Assembly (NCBI RefSeq): GCF_046197875.1
Contig: NZ_CP166991.1
Location: 372,001 to 436,000, forward strand
Direction: 5' to 3'
DNA length: 64,000 bases
DNA from: Methanobrevibacter_A acididurans
GTDB taxonomy: Archaea > Methanobacteriota > Methanobacteria > Methanobacteriales > Methanobacteriaceae
Shown piece by piece: positions 44,702 through 53,930 of the stretch. Below the pieces are notes generated by a model that was not told where the DNA came from, ran no database searches, and saw nothing but the letters and a program-made list of their open reading frames with translations. Made by a program: the position numbers and the translations under genes. Positions within the stretch are counted from its first letter, which is position 1, and the number at the start of each line of letters is the position of its first letter.

Positions 44702-46036
44702 ATGTCATACGTTGATGAGGTAATTAGCCGTACAATAAAAGAAAATCCTAGTGAAGTGGAATTCCACCAAACTTTAAATGAAGTATTAAAATCAATTGAA
44801 GTAGTGGTAGATGAAAATGAAGATGCATACAGAAGAAATGCTGTATTAGAAAGATTAGTAAACCCTGAAAGACAAATAAAATTTAGAGTCCCTTGGGTAG
44901 ATGATGAAGGTCAAGTACAAGTAAATACTGGATATCGTGTACAATTTAACAGTGCATTAGGGCCTTATAAAGGAGGACTTCGTTTCCACCCTTCAGTAAA
45001 CATAGGAATTATTAAATTTTTAGGATTTGAACAAATATTTAAAAATGCATTAACTCGCCTCCCAATAGGTGGAGGTAAAGGAGGATCTGACTTTGATCCT
45101 AAAGGAAAATCCGACAGAGAAGTTATGGCATTTTGTCAAAGTTTCATGACAGAAGTATACCGTCATATCGGAGATACTCAAGATGTACCTGCAGGAGATA
45201 TTGGAGTAGGTGCAAGAGAAATAGGTTTCTTATTCGGTGAATACAAAAGAATCACAAAAAGATTTGAAGGAGTATTAACTGGAAAAGGATTATCATTCGG
45301 AGGTTCTTTAGCTAGAACAGAAGCTACAGGATATGGATTATTATATTTAACTAATGAAATGTTAAAAGCAAATGGTCAAAGTTTAGATGGTAAAACATTA
45401 TCCGTATCAGGATCAGGTAATGTAGCAACATTTGCAATACAAAAAGCACAAGAATTAGGAGCTAATGTCGTATCTGCTTCAGATTCATCTGGATGGATTT
45501 ATGATCCGGAAGGAATTGATCTTAAATTATTAAGAGAAATTAAAGAAATTAGACGTGGAAGAGTTAAAGAATATGCAGAAGAAAGAAAATCTGCTGAATA
45601 CCACGAAGGTACAGGAGTATGGAGTATTAAAGCAGATGTAGCTTTACCATGTGCTACTCAAAATGAATTAAATCTTGATGATGCAAAAGCTTTAGTTGAT
45701 AATGGTGTTTTCGCTGTAGCTGAAGGTGCAAACATGCCTACTACTTTAGATGCTACAAATTATTTACTAGATAATAACATATTATTCGCACCAGCAAAAG
45801 CTGCAAATGCAGGTGGAGTAGCTGTATCCGCACTTGAAATGAGTCAAAATGCTGAAAAATTACATTGGAGTTTTGAAGAAGTAGACAACTTACTTAAAAG
45901 AACAATGGTTAATATATTCTCAGACTTAGATTCTACATCAAAACAATATGATGCTGAAGGAAACTATGTATTAGGTGCAAATATTACAGGTTTCAAACGT
46001 GTTGTTGATGCAATGAATGCACAAGGAATCGTTTAA
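44702..46036 (+). CDS. gdhA: Glutamate dehydrogenase, NADP-type
   Basis: 444 residues from the ATG at 44702, with TGGAGG 5 nt upstream; an in-frame ATG at 44690 would put the ribosome site inside the gene. The sequence follows hexameric NADP-dependent GDHs: FRVPWVDDEGQVQVNTGYRVQFNSALGPYKGGLRFHPSV, LPIGGGKGGSDFDPKG with the catalytic Lys, and SGSGNVATFA. Interconverts 2-oxoglutarate plus ammonia and glutamate. Codon use looks like that of a highly expressed gene. A hairpin terminator follows. Confidence 0.96.
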   Translation: MSYVDEVISRTIKENPSEVEFHQTLNEVLKSIEVVVDENEDAYRRNAVLERLVNPERQIKFRVPWVDDEGQVQVNTGYRVQFNSALGPYKGGLRFHPSVNIGIIKFLGFEQIFKNALTRLPIGGGKGGSDFDPKGKSDREVMAFCQSFMTEVYRHIGDTQDVPAGDIGVGAREIGFLFGEYKRITKRFEGVLTGKGLSFGGSLARTEATGYGLLYLTNEMLKANGQSLDGKTLSVSGSGNVATFAIQKAQELGANVVSASDSSGWIYDPEGIDLKLLREIKEIRRGRVKEYAEERKSAEYHEGTGVWSIKADVALPCATQNELNLDDAKALVDNGVFAVAEGANMPTTLDATNYLLDNNILFAPAKAANAGGVAVSALEMSQNAEKLHWSFEEVDNLLKRTMVNIFSDLDSTSKQYDAEGNYVLGANITGFKRVVDAMNAQGIV

Positions 46037-46052
46037 ACACAATTTATATTTA

Positions 46053-46091
46053 GGTGAACATATAATCTTTTGTTCACCACTCACTTTTTTT
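46053..46091 (+). terminator. Terminator hairpin of gdhA
   Basis: GGTGAACA (46053-46060) pairs with TGTTCACC (46071-46078) around a 10-nt loop, followed by ACTCAC and a run of seven T. A clear stem plus T-run just after the gdhA stop. Confidence 0.6.
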
Positions 46092-46336
46092 ATTAAAAAA
46101 ATTGTTTTAACTTTAATAATTCATTACTTATATTAATGAAACAATTTTTTATTAGATAGATTAAATTTAAAAAATTTAATATTTTCAAAATTAAAATAAT
46201 TATATAATTTAATTAACATTAATGTTTAGCTTTTTTCTATGTTCTTTTTTATGATTTGTAGAACAAAATTACTTAATTTTTATTTTTAACAAATATTTTA
46301 TTATAAAGTTAGTATTTTTTGAATTTTTGTATTGTT

Positions 46337-46393
46337 CGTTAAAAATTTCATTAATTTTAAAAAAAGAATTTGTATAATTTTAAATTTTTAACG
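46337..46393. repeat. Inverted repeat with 12-bp arms
   Basis: CGTTAAAAATTT at 46337-46348 is the exact reverse complement of AAATTTTTAACG at 46382-46393, with a 33-nt spacer; pairing resumes after a two-base mismatch (TTG/CAA). It lies about 200 nt upstream of an orphan 101-residue gene. Confidence 0.55.
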
Positions 46394-46590
46394 TTCAATA
46401 TAGTTCCCCACGTGCTTTAGTTTATTAAAAAAATACAATAAAAATTAAACATAATTATTATGTTGTTTAACTTTTAAATCGTATTACATTACTTTATATA
46501 CTACTTTTTCCTTATGTATATACAAAGTTAAATAAAAACTTTAATTCATTGTTAGTTTAAAAATTTTGAAAAAATAAAAGGAAGAATAAA

Positions 46591-46896
46591 ATGAAGCAAG
46601 GATATTACTTTACTGGAAATGAAACTTTTAAAATTAACCCAAATATGATAAATGAAATAAAACAAGATTACATAAATGGAAAAGAAACCAAATCTTTACT
46701 ATTTAAAAAATATTATCGAAAATACAATATTGATCGATTTACTTTTATAAATATAATCGAAGATATTAATCAAGAATTAGGAATAAATAAAAGAGTATCT
46801 ATTAATAAAAAAGCCATTAAATTAATGGATTCTAAAATGGGAATGAATCAAAAACCTAATTATTATAATCCGTCCAATTTTAACAAAAAATATTAA
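46591..46896 (+). CDS. Hypothetical protein, 101 residues
   Basis: MKQGYYFTGNETFKINPNMINEIKQDYING followed by a Lys/Tyr-rich helical middle (LLFKKYYRKYNIDRFTFINIIEDINQEL) and a polar tail with Asn and Tyr. The middle could be a small helix-turn-helix, but no family is recognised. AAAGGAAG precedes the ATG. It stands alone between gdhA and the convergent gfcR gene, with a long repeat-bearing leader upstream. Confidence 0.5.
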   Translation: MKQGYYFTGNETFKINPNMINEIKQDYINGKETKSLLFKKYYRKYNIDRFTFINIIEDINQELGINKRVSINKKAIKLMDSKMGMNQKPNYYNPSNFNKKY

Positions 46897-46957
46897 AAAT
46901 AAATAAATTTCAAGAAATAAAAAAAAGTAAAAAATAGTAAGTAAAAAATTATTAAAT

Positions 46958-47572
46958 TTATAATTTACTTACTTTTATTAAGGATTCTACAGGAACTCCT
47001 TCTACTTCTGAAAGGCCTGCTTTATCAATTAATACAGTACAAGCAATTGGTTCAGCACCATGGTCTCTAACTGAATTAATCACTTCTCTCATAGTTTTAC
47101 CACTAGTGATGACATCATCAACTATAACAACCTTTTTTCCTTCAACAGATCCGAAATTGTTACTTATAGCTCCTTCACCGTCTCCGTTGTTATCTACTTT
47201 TTTGTGTTTATTTGGATGATATACTGCTAATGATGTTTTTTTACATGCCATATCTTCTATAAAATCTGCCATTAAAACTGAAAATGGTATACCACTAATA
47301 GCTACTCCAATAACAGTATCAATTTCACCATGAGTCATTGCCATATCACCTAATGCTGCAGATATATATTTAAGTCGTGATGAACTTGCACCTAAGCTTT
47401 TCCAATTTATAGCAAAATCTGCTGGTTGTTTTATTTCTTTTTTTTCGTCAGCTTTTTGGAGAGTCAACCATCTTGCAGTATCCATAGAAACATTAAGTTC
47501 ATCTGCAATTTCCCCAGTAGTGAATCCATGGCTTCTAAGTTCACTAGCTCTTTTTATAAGTTTTGTATTCAT
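46958..47572 (-). CDS. gfcR: GfcR-type PRTase-like transcriptional regulator
   Basis: 204 residues. An N-terminal helix-turn-helix (about 1-40: RASELRSHGFTTGEIADELNVSMDTARWLT) is fused to a type I phosphoribosyltransferase domain with the PRPP loop VVIVDDVITSGKTMREVI. The family is annotated as orotate phosphoribosyltransferase-like and in haloarchaea (GfcR) regulates sugar and nucleotide metabolism. Probably a sensor of PRPP or a nucleotide; targets here are unknown. It is 35 nt downstream of the oxidoreductase gene on the same strand. Confidence 0.88.
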   Translation of the reverse strand: MNTKLIKRASELRSHGFTTGEIADELNVSMDTARWLTLQKADEKKEIKQPADFAINWKSLGASSSRLKYISAALGDMAMTHGEIDTVIGVAISGIPFSVLMADFIEDMACKKTSLAVYHPNKHKKVDNNGDGEGAISNNFGSVEGKKVVIVDDVITSGKTMREVINSVRDHGAEPIACTVLIDKAGLSEVEGVPVESLIKVSKL

Positions 47573-47607
47573 CGAATCACTAAGTTAAACTTTTATTTAT
47601 GATAAAT

Positions 47608-48558
47608 TTAAATTTTATCTAATGGTATTGGTATGTGTTCTTTAGAAGATTTATTTGCAGCTAAAACCATTCTAAGTGCGTTAAGACCATCTTCACCAGT
47701 TATTACTGGTTTTTCATTATTAACAACACATTCTAAAAAGGAACTTAATTCCTCTTTTAAGGGTTCTTCGTGTTTTATTTGGATGTCTTGAGCAAATTTA
47801 CCATGAACATCAATACTTTGATCGATATAATCTACTGAGATAATACCATCAGTTCCTGTAATTTCAATTTGTCGACGTTTGTAAGGTGTTAACCAATTTA
47901 CTTCTAATATTCCAGTTACATCTTCAAAATTTACCATGATTTCAGCATGGTCTTCATATTCACATTTATCAAGAATACTTCCCATAGTTGCATAAACTTG
48001 TGATACTTCTTCATCAAATAAGTAATACATTACATCTAAATCATGTATAGCTAAGTCTATTGCTACTCCTACATCTTTTATTCTTGGTGGGAATGGTCCT
48101 ACTCTTTTAGCAGATGCAGATACTACATCTCCAATTACATCATTTTCAATTAATTCTTTAGCTTTTTGTACTGCTGGATTAAATCTTTCAACATGTCCAG
48201 TACTTAATATAACCCCTTTTTCTTTTGCAGCTTTAATCATTCCTTCTGCTTCTTCTTCAGTGAATGCAATTGGTTTTTCTACTAAAACATGTTTTCCATG
48301 TTCTATAGCTTTCATAACCACATTATAATGATGTGTGGTTGGTACACAAACACTAACAACTTCAATTTCAGGATCATTTAATAAGTCTTCAATATCATTA
48401 TAACCTTTGGTATCATATTTTTTACACACTTTCTTTAAGGTTCGTTCACTAACATCTGATACAGCTACAAGATTTGCATTTTCTAGTCTGTAATATACAC
48501 GGGCATGGTTATAACCCATTGCTCCAACACCAATAACTCCTACATTAACAGTTCTCAC
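47608..48558 (-). CDS. Gfo/Idh/MocA family oxidoreductase
   Basis: About 316 residues. N-terminal Rossmann motif VGVIGVGAMGYNHARVYY, then VEKPIAFTEEEAEGMI with the catalytic-type EKP, HVERFNPAVQKAKE, and the C-terminal alpha/beta domain with DLAIHDLDVMYYL. An NAD(P)-dependent sugar dehydrogenase, most like those acting on UDP-sugars or inositol-like substrates. The start is uncertain: GTG at 48558 has GGAGG 8 nt upstream, while ATG at 48564 is only 2 nt from it and TTG at 48573 precedes it. Sugar nucleotide work for surface glycans is inference. Confidence 0.87.
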   Translation of the reverse strand: MRTVNVGVIGVGAMGYNHARVYYRLENANLVAVSDVSERTLKKVCKKYDTKGYNDIEDLLNDPEIEVVSVCVPTTHHYNVVMKAIEHGKHVLVEKPIAFTEEEAEGMIKAAKEKGVILSTGHVERFNPAVQKAKELIENDVIGDVVSASAKRVGPFPPRIKDVGVAIDLAIHDLDVMYYLFDEEVSQVYATMGSILDKCEYEDHAEIMVNFEDVTGILEVNWLTPYKRRQIEITGTDGIISVDYIDQSIDVHGKFAQDIQIKHEEPLKEELSSFLECVVNNEKPVITGEDGLNALRMVLAANKSSKEHIPIPLDKI

Positions 48559-48774
48559 AATCATTTCCTCCAAATTTTTTTTTAAAAAATTTTGAATAAT
48601 AAAATTTTTAAGTATCTTTGACTAAAATTTTTAACTTAAATATTATATTAATATATAAATATATGTTCTATATTAAATTAACCATTCATCCATTATACTT
48701 TTTATTTATTTAAATAATTTAATATGTTCAGTTTATACTAAGTTTTTTTAACATTATCCCTATATTTAAAAAAA

Positions 48775-49644
48775 TTAAATGTATTCTATCATTTCTCGAC
48801 CAATTTTAACCCCTATTTCTTTCGCATCTTTAATAGAACCACTAACAGAAGATTTATATAATGTATCCCCTTTTTTATCTAATAATATAGAATTAAGTAC
48901 TAATTCATTATTTTTCATTGAAGCTATAGCTCCTAATGGCCATTGACATCCTACACCTACTTCTTCAAGGATAGTTTTTTCAGATAACACTTGTTGGAAA
49001 CTAATATAATCATTTAACTTTTGAATTATTTCCTTTTTGTCTGAATCTTTTCTTGCAATAATAGCAATTGCTCCTTGTCCTGCTGCAGGATAAATGTAAT
49101 CTGTTGGAAATACCTTTTTAATATATTTAGTTAAACCTAAACGTTTTAATCCAGCTTCAGCCATTATTGTAGCATTAACTTCTCCTTTTAATACTTTTTG
49201 AATACGAGTTTCAATATTACCTCGAAGAGGTTTTAATTTAAAACCTTTATTATAATGGTTACAGAAAGCTTCTCTTCTTAAACTACTACTTCCTAATGTG
49301 CAACCATCTGATAAATCTTCCCAATTATACTGAGAAATTAAAACTTCATTAGGAGATTCTCTTGAGGGTATGGCAATTATTTCAAGATCCTCATCTAATT
49401 CAGTAGGGACATCTTTAAGACTATGGACTGCAAAATCTACTTCTTCTTCTAATACTACTTTGTCTAACTCTTTAGTGAATAAACCTTTAGAATCCATATT
49501 ATACAATTGAGAATTAGTAATTTTATCTCCCTTAGTTTTTATAATTTTAATTTTAATTTCTTCATTACTTATCTTAGATAATGAGTTATTAATTTCTTCA
49601 GTTTGTGCAAGAGCTAATTTGCTTCCTCTAGTTCCAATTATCAT
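48775..49644 (-). CDS. hemC: Porphobilinogen deaminase (hydroxymethylbilane synthase)
   Basis: 289 residues. Condenses four porphobilinogens. Signatures: MIIGTRGSKLALAQT, FAVHSLKDVPTEL, GTSSLRR-type GSSSLRREA and the dipyrromethane cofactor Cys233 in EEVGVGCQWPLGA. In methanogens its product leads through sirohydrochlorin to coenzyme F430, and the gene is 52 nt downstream of the CfbE homologue. Confidence 0.96.
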   Translation of the reverse strand: MIIGTRGSKLALAQTEEINNSLSKISNEEIKIKIIKTKGDKITNSQLYNMDSKGLFTKELDKVVLEEEVDFAVHSLKDVPTELDEDLEIIAIPSRESPNEVLISQYNWEDLSDGCTLGSSSLRREAFCNHYNKGFKLKPLRGNIETRIQKVLKGEVNATIMAEAGLKRLGLTKYIKKVFPTDYIYPAAGQGAIAIIARKDSDKKEIIQKLNDYISFQQVLSEKTILEEVGVGCQWPLGAIASMKNNELVLNSILLDKKGDTLYKSSVSGSIKDAKEIGVKIGREMIEYI

Positions 49645-49696
49645 CTAATTTCGCCTAAATTTTTATTTTTTTTTTTTTTAATTAATCATATAATAT

Positions 49697-51187
49697 TTAT
49701 CTTTTATTTAAATCAGAATATTTTGAACGATAAATTAACAAAATATTCTTTTTATTCTTAACAACTAAATCAATAGCATCTTTAAAATTTTCAAAATAAG
49801 GAATTTCAACTTCCATCTCATTTTTTAAATTCCATCCTAATTCATCAGTTAAGATTAAATCAATACTATCTTTATCAATTTTAACTTTTAATAATTTTAT
49901 TAATTCTGTTTCATTAATTTCCTCACAAGTTATACCATATTTTCCACCAAGGATAACTACATAATTATCCATATTTTTAATCATATCCATAGAAATTTTT
50001 ATAGATTCAACATTTAACCCAGGATTAACTTCCTCAATAATCACTTGATTATTAATCTCCCTTTTTGAAGTTCTTCCAGGTATTCCATTAAATTTTTTTA
50101 AACCATTTTTAATATCTTCATATTTAATATCTAAAGATAAACAAGATGTTATGGCACATAAAACATTTGAAACATTATGTTTTCCTGGTGCAAATGTTTG
50201 AACTTCTAAATTTCCATCAATTTGGTTTCCACTAATTGTTTTCAAATCTTTAAATTCGATGTTTATTATGGTATTGTCTAAAGAATATTTTATATTTTTT
50301 ATTTTAACTGTGGCATTATCATTTTTTGGATTAGTTGAAAAGGAATTAATCTTTTCACTAAATTTTTCTAATTCTTCAGGATAATATTTTTTTAAAGTTT
50401 CATATTCAATAGTAATTAATTTACAATCAAATACTTGTTTTTTAGCTTCTCTAGCGTTAGATGTATTTTTAGCAATAGAATAATTTTCCACTAAATTTGT
50501 TAATATACCAATATCTCCTAATCCAGAAACACCCAATGAACTTTCAATAATAACAGATTCATAATTAAATTTTAGATCGTTTTTTTCATCAAATTCAAAA
50601 TTACATGGAGGATTAACTATTTTTTTACTTAATTTTATTGTTTCAATCATACTTGCAGGAGTTATACTAATATCGTTTTTTAGAATAACTTTCTTATCAC
50701 CATTAAATATGAATGCTCCAAGACTAGAAAGTAATAATAATTTTTGTTTATATTCTGTTAAAATTTCTTTAAGAATGAAAGCAGTACTAGTTTTTCCTTT
50801 CACTCCAGTAATCTCAATAAGTGGAATTTTTTCTTTTTTCCGTTTTTTATTCCAATTTTCTAAAATTAATTTCACTGCTTGATGATGAGTTAAAAAAATA
50901 TAATTATTATTACTATTATTTTCACCGATAATTTCAGTTTTATTTAATGGGCAATGTATTGGGGAAATAATGAAAAATTTTTCATTTGAGTCAATATTTT
51001 TGTTAATTTTTTTAAATTCTTCTAAATTTTTTAGTAATATTATATTATTAGATTCAATTTGAAATTTTTCATTTTCATTTAATGTATTATAAATATCATA
51101 AGCATAAATTTCACTAAAGCCTAGATTAGACAATTCTATGCTAATTGTAATTCCACCATGTGTTAAATCTATTACTAGTGCTTTCAT
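49697..51187 (-). CDS. cfbE: Coenzyme F430 synthase CfbE (Mur ligase family)
   Basis: 496 residues. Mur-ligase fold with ATP loop ITGVKGKTST near 127-136, VIIESSLGVSGLGDIGILTNLVENYS in the central domain and FAPGKHNVSNVLCAITSCLSL leading to the C-terminal domain (GGKYGITCEEINET). CfbE makes the last ring of F430 from 15,17(3)-seco-F430-17(3)-acid with ATP. The assignment rests on an N-terminal segment unlike wall ligases (MKALVIDLTHGGITISIELS) and on the neighbour hemC. A pseudomurein ligase is the main alternative. Confidence 0.75.
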   Translation of the reverse strand: MKALVIDLTHGGITISIELSNLGFSEIYAYDIYNTLNENEKFQIESNNIILLKNLEEFKKINKNIDSNEKFFIISPIHCPLNKTEIIGENNSNNNYIFLTHHQAVKLILENWNKKRKKEKIPLIEITGVKGKTSTAFILKEILTEYKQKLLLLSSLGAFIFNGDKKVILKNDISITPASMIETIKLSKKIVNPPCNFEFDEKNDLKFNYESVIIESSLGVSGLGDIGILTNLVENYSIAKNTSNAREAKKQVFDCKLITIEYETLKKYYPEELEKFSEKINSFSTNPKNDNATVKIKNIKYSLDNTIINIEFKDLKTISGNQIDGNLEVQTFAPGKHNVSNVLCAITSCLSLDIKYEDIKNGLKKFNGIPGRTSKREINNQVIIEEVNPGLNVESIKISMDMIKNMDNYVVILGGKYGITCEEINETELIKLLKVKIDKDSIDLILTDELGWNLKNEMEVEIPYFENFKDAIDLVVKNKKNILLIYRSKYSDLNKR

Positions 51188-51219
51188 TATAATTCAACCA
51201 AATTTAAAGTATGTAATGT

Positions 51220-53094
51220 TTAAAGGCTTCTACTATTTGCACTAATTCCACCTTCATTTAATTTATCTTTAACTTTTTTATAAAAATATTTGTTATTAGT
51301 TCTAATGAAAACAACATCTTTTTCAGATTTTTTAAATATTAATTCTTCCATATAATTGATTTCTTTATGGATTTGTCCGTCCATCACATAAACTGCTTTT
51401 TTACCTTTCTTTAAAAGTTTTACTCGTATTTCACTATTGTCTGAAACTAAAAATGGTCTTAATCCTAATTTATATGGGCATATTGGTATAATTATAAATC
51501 CTCCAACTTTAGGATCTACTATTGGGCCTCCTGCAGACATGGAATATGCTGTTGAACCACTAGGTGTAGATATTATTAATCCATCAGCTCTGAATTCTTC
51601 AACCATTTCACCATCAACACTGATTTCGAAGTGTAACATTTTTGCAGGTTTAGCTGTCATAATTACTACTTCATTTAATGCAGGGAATCTTTGGTTTTCA
51701 TGTGATACTGTTAATTGAGTACGGTTTTCTTTATAATAATCTCCATTTAAAATATGGTCTAAAGTTTCAAATGTTTTATTAACTTCAATTTCAGTTAAAA
51801 ATCCAACGGTCCCCATGTTAATACCGAATATTGGTATTTCTCTAGTAAGTTGGTTTTGTGTTCTAAGTAAAGTTCCGTCCCCACCTAATATTACGGCCAT
51901 ATCTGTTTTGAAGTTTTTAAGAGGTTGAGATAACTTTTCGAAGTTTATATCAAAGTCAAGATTTTTTAAATGTTCACTTATCTCAGGAGATTCTTCAATG
52001 GTTTCTTCTATTATTCCTTTTAGATTAGGATTTATTTTAATCTCTTCTAATTTGTTAGCTAAACTTTCTTCAATAACAACATTAATACCTTTATTAAGTA
52101 AGTATTCAATTATTTTCACTGAAAATAACATGGATTTATATTCATCTACTCTACTTACTATTCCTATGCATTTAATGAGTTTAGTTTCATCATTATTAAT
52201 GATATTAATGATTTTATTATGTAATTCTTGATTACTTGCTGCAATAATCACAGTTCTTTCATAAATGCTTAATTCGTTTGTTAATTTTTCCCCATATTTA
52301 TTGGTTACTATTGCTCCAGATTCTTCAACGATTAATTTACTTGCAGCGATGTCGATTATTCTACTACCTCTTAAATCTAAGAAAACATCATATTTTCCGC
52401 TAGCAATATATGTTAATTCTAAAACTACAGAACCTAAAACTCTCATTCTTCTTGCAGTGTCTATTAATTTACTTGCTGAAAAAGTTTTTGTTTTTGTAAA
52501 TCCTCCTAATGTGATATTAGTTAAATCAGTTTCTGTGGTGGGTTCCATTTTTTCCCCATTCATTAAAGCTCCTTTTCCTTTAACTGCTTCATATGTGTTA
52601 CCACTAGAATAATTTTTAACAAATCCTGCTTGAACATCTTCAAGAGTTGCAACTCTACCTTCAGGGACTTCAGCAACTGCTACGGATATACCAAATGCTG
52701 GAATGTTTTTTATGGCATTGTTAGTTCCATCAAGAGGATCAATTAAGAAAATATATTTAGGTTTAGTTTCTTCAGATTCTAAATCAGATTCAACTGTAGG
52801 AGTATCTGGATTTAATTCTTCAGTAATATGTGCTGGTCTTTGTGTCCCTTTTCCTAATTTTAATTCTCCAATTTCTTCACTTATTAAATAAGAATAAAAA
52901 TTGGCATTTTTTAAAATTTTTATAACTTCATTTTCAGCTACTATATCTATATATGATGTTGGTGTTCCATCAGCTCCTATTTTAACAAATTCTGCAGATT
53001 TAGGATTTCCAACATATACTTTTAATAATTTTTCAACATTAGTGATAATTTGTTTTGATATGTTTTCACACATTTTTATTTCATCATCATCCAT
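51220..53094 (-). CDS. Bifunctional NADP phosphatase / NAD kinase
   Basis: 624 residues joining two enzymes. Residues 1-300 are an inositol-monophosphatase-type phosphatase (SEEIGE near 72-77, DPLDGTNN at 119-126, SRIIDIAASKLIVEESG). From about 305 comes an NAD kinase with GGDGTLLR at 404-411 and DGLIISTPSGSTAYSMSAGGP. The M. jannaschii homologue of this fusion both makes NADP from NAD and removes the phosphate. Residues about 80-113 are an acidic insert between the SEE and DPLDGT motifs, longer than usual for the family. AAAGGAGGATTGC precedes the ATG. Confidence 0.94.
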   Translation of the reverse strand: MDDDEIKMCENISKQIITNVEKLLKVYVGNPKSAEFVKIGADGTPTSYIDIVAENEVIKILKNANFYSYLISEEIGELKLGKGTQRPAHITEELNPDTPTVESDLESEETKPKYIFLIDPLDGTNNAIKNIPAFGISVAVAEVPEGRVATLEDVQAGFVKNYSSGNTYEAVKGKGALMNGEKMEPTTETDLTNITLGGFTKTKTFSASKLIDTARRMRVLGSVVLELTYIASGKYDVFLDLRGSRIIDIAASKLIVEESGAIVTNKYGEKLTNELSIYERTVIIAASNQELHNKIINIINNDETKLIKCIGIVSRVDEYKSMLFSVKIIEYLLNKGINVVIEESLANKLEEIKINPNLKGIIEETIEESPEISEHLKNLDFDINFEKLSQPLKNFKTDMAVILGGDGTLLRTQNQLTREIPIFGINMGTVGFLTEIEVNKTFETLDHILNGDYYKENRTQLTVSHENQRFPALNEVVIMTAKPAKMLHFEISVDGEMVEEFRADGLIISTPSGSTAYSMSAGGPIVDPKVGGFIIIPICPYKLGLRPFLVSDNSEIRVKLLKKGKKAVYVMDGQIHKEINYMEELIFKKSEKDVVFIRTNNKYFYKKVKDKLNEGGISANSRSL

Positions 53095-53127
53095 TTTTGC
53101 AATCCTCCTTTTATTGTTACAAATGAT

Positions 53128-53586
53128 TTATTCAATAATATCATCATTTATGTAAACTACTGAAGCAATAACTGAACCTTTATTTTCTACTGTATGTGTA
53201 ATAGTTTCCACAATTAAATCTTTAATTTCAACATTACGTTTATTCATCATATATTGAACCATATTGATTGCTTCTTCTTTTATCATTTCTTCATTATCAT
53301 TTATTCCGGTTGTTTCAACTACACAACCTAAACGATCACCTATAGCAACAGCAACACATGCATTTATAATATTACCTTTTTTTTTACTAGTTACTTCAGA
53401 TAACACACAATTTACCATTGCTCCAGGTTTTAATTTAGGTAATGGCACGAGTTCAGTATTTGGACCTAACATGCTTGATACTTTTATTAAGTTAACATCA
53501 CCAATACCTGCTTCACTTAATGCATTATCAAATGCATTTAATTTTGTTGGGCCTTCTGCTTTTCCTGATACAATAGCTATTTTCAT
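53128..53586 (-). CDS. pdaD: Pyruvoyl-dependent arginine decarboxylase
   Basis: 152 residues from the ATG at 53586 (MKIAIVSGKAEGP). Self-cleaves at the Ser-Ser of KVSSMLGPN (S37/S38) to form the pyruvoyl group, and later GCVVETTGINDNEEM matches the family. Decarboxylates arginine to agmatine, the precursor of polyamines and the substrate of TiaS. An in-frame TTG at 53598 is less likely. Ends 33 nt before the NAD-kinase fusion and is divergent from eif5A. Confidence 0.93.
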   Translation of the reverse strand: MKIAIVSGKAEGPTKLNAFDNALSEAGIGDVNLIKVSSMLGPNTELVPLPKLKPGAMVNCVLSEVTSKKKGNIINACVAVAIGDRLGCVVETTGINDNEEMIKEEAINMVQYMMNKRNVEIKDLIVETITHTVENKGSVIASVVYINDDIIE

Positions 53587-53730
53587 TTTTATCAACAATT
53601 TTTGTCATGTATAATTTTAAATAATATTTTTTCAATATAATCTTATTATATTTTTATATTGATTTAATCTTTATAACTTATTATTAAAATTTATAATCAT
53701 TTATTTAATTAATATACATAACTTCCGAAT

Positions 53731-53745
53731 AGTTTATATAAAAAG
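53731..53745 (+). promoter_or_regulatory. Putative TATA box for eif5A
   Basis: TTTATATA preceded by AAT and followed by A-rich sequence; about 190 nt before the eif5A start. No closer TATA-like site of equal quality on this strand is seen, so a long leader is expected. Confidence 0.35.
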
Positions 53746-53890
53746 TTAACCTAATATATTATTGTCTAATTATTATAGATTTAGGTTAAAGTAACTATAA
53801 ATTAAATTCTTATTTTAAGATTGATTCAGAGAAAAAGTATCATTACGTAGTTATAATTTTATTTAACCTAAAAAGATTATTTATGATACT
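53746..53890 (+). repeat. Inverted-repeat-bearing leader of eif5A
   Basis: Nine-base motif TTAACCTAA occurs at 53746-53754 and 53863-53871, with its inverse TTAGGTTAA at 53781-53789; an 8-bp inverted repeat AGTATCAT/ATGATACT (53836-53843 and 53883-53890) encloses the third copy. The inverse motif can pair with either outer copy, giving two exclusive folds. Either a protein operator or a switching RNA leader is possible. Confidence 0.4.
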
Positions 53891-53930
53891 AATTTAATTC
53901 AAAAAAAATTATTATAATGAGGTTAAAATA

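Larger units (their letters stand above)
46037..46590. other. 554-nt intergenic region with several inverted repeats
   Basis: Holds the gdhA terminator hairpin, a 12-bp inverted repeat (46337-46348 with 46382-46393), a short GC-rich patch GTTCCCCACGTGCT at about 46403-46416 and a palindrome AACATAATTATTATGTT at 46449-46465. TATA-like TTTATATAC lies at 46493-46501. No ORF of note. The structured part may be an untranslated RNA or the control region of the next gene. Confidence 0.45.
53587..53930. other. Divergent control region between pdaD and eif5A
   Basis: About 340 nt. A TATA-like AGTTTATATAAAAAG at 53731-53745 points to transcription toward eif5A and would give a leader of some 165 nt. 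That leader holds TTAACCTAA at 53746-53754 and 53863-53871, its reverse complement TTAGGTTAA at 53781-53789, and the pair AGTATCAT (53836-53843) / ATGATACT (53883-53890). Confidence 0.45.
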
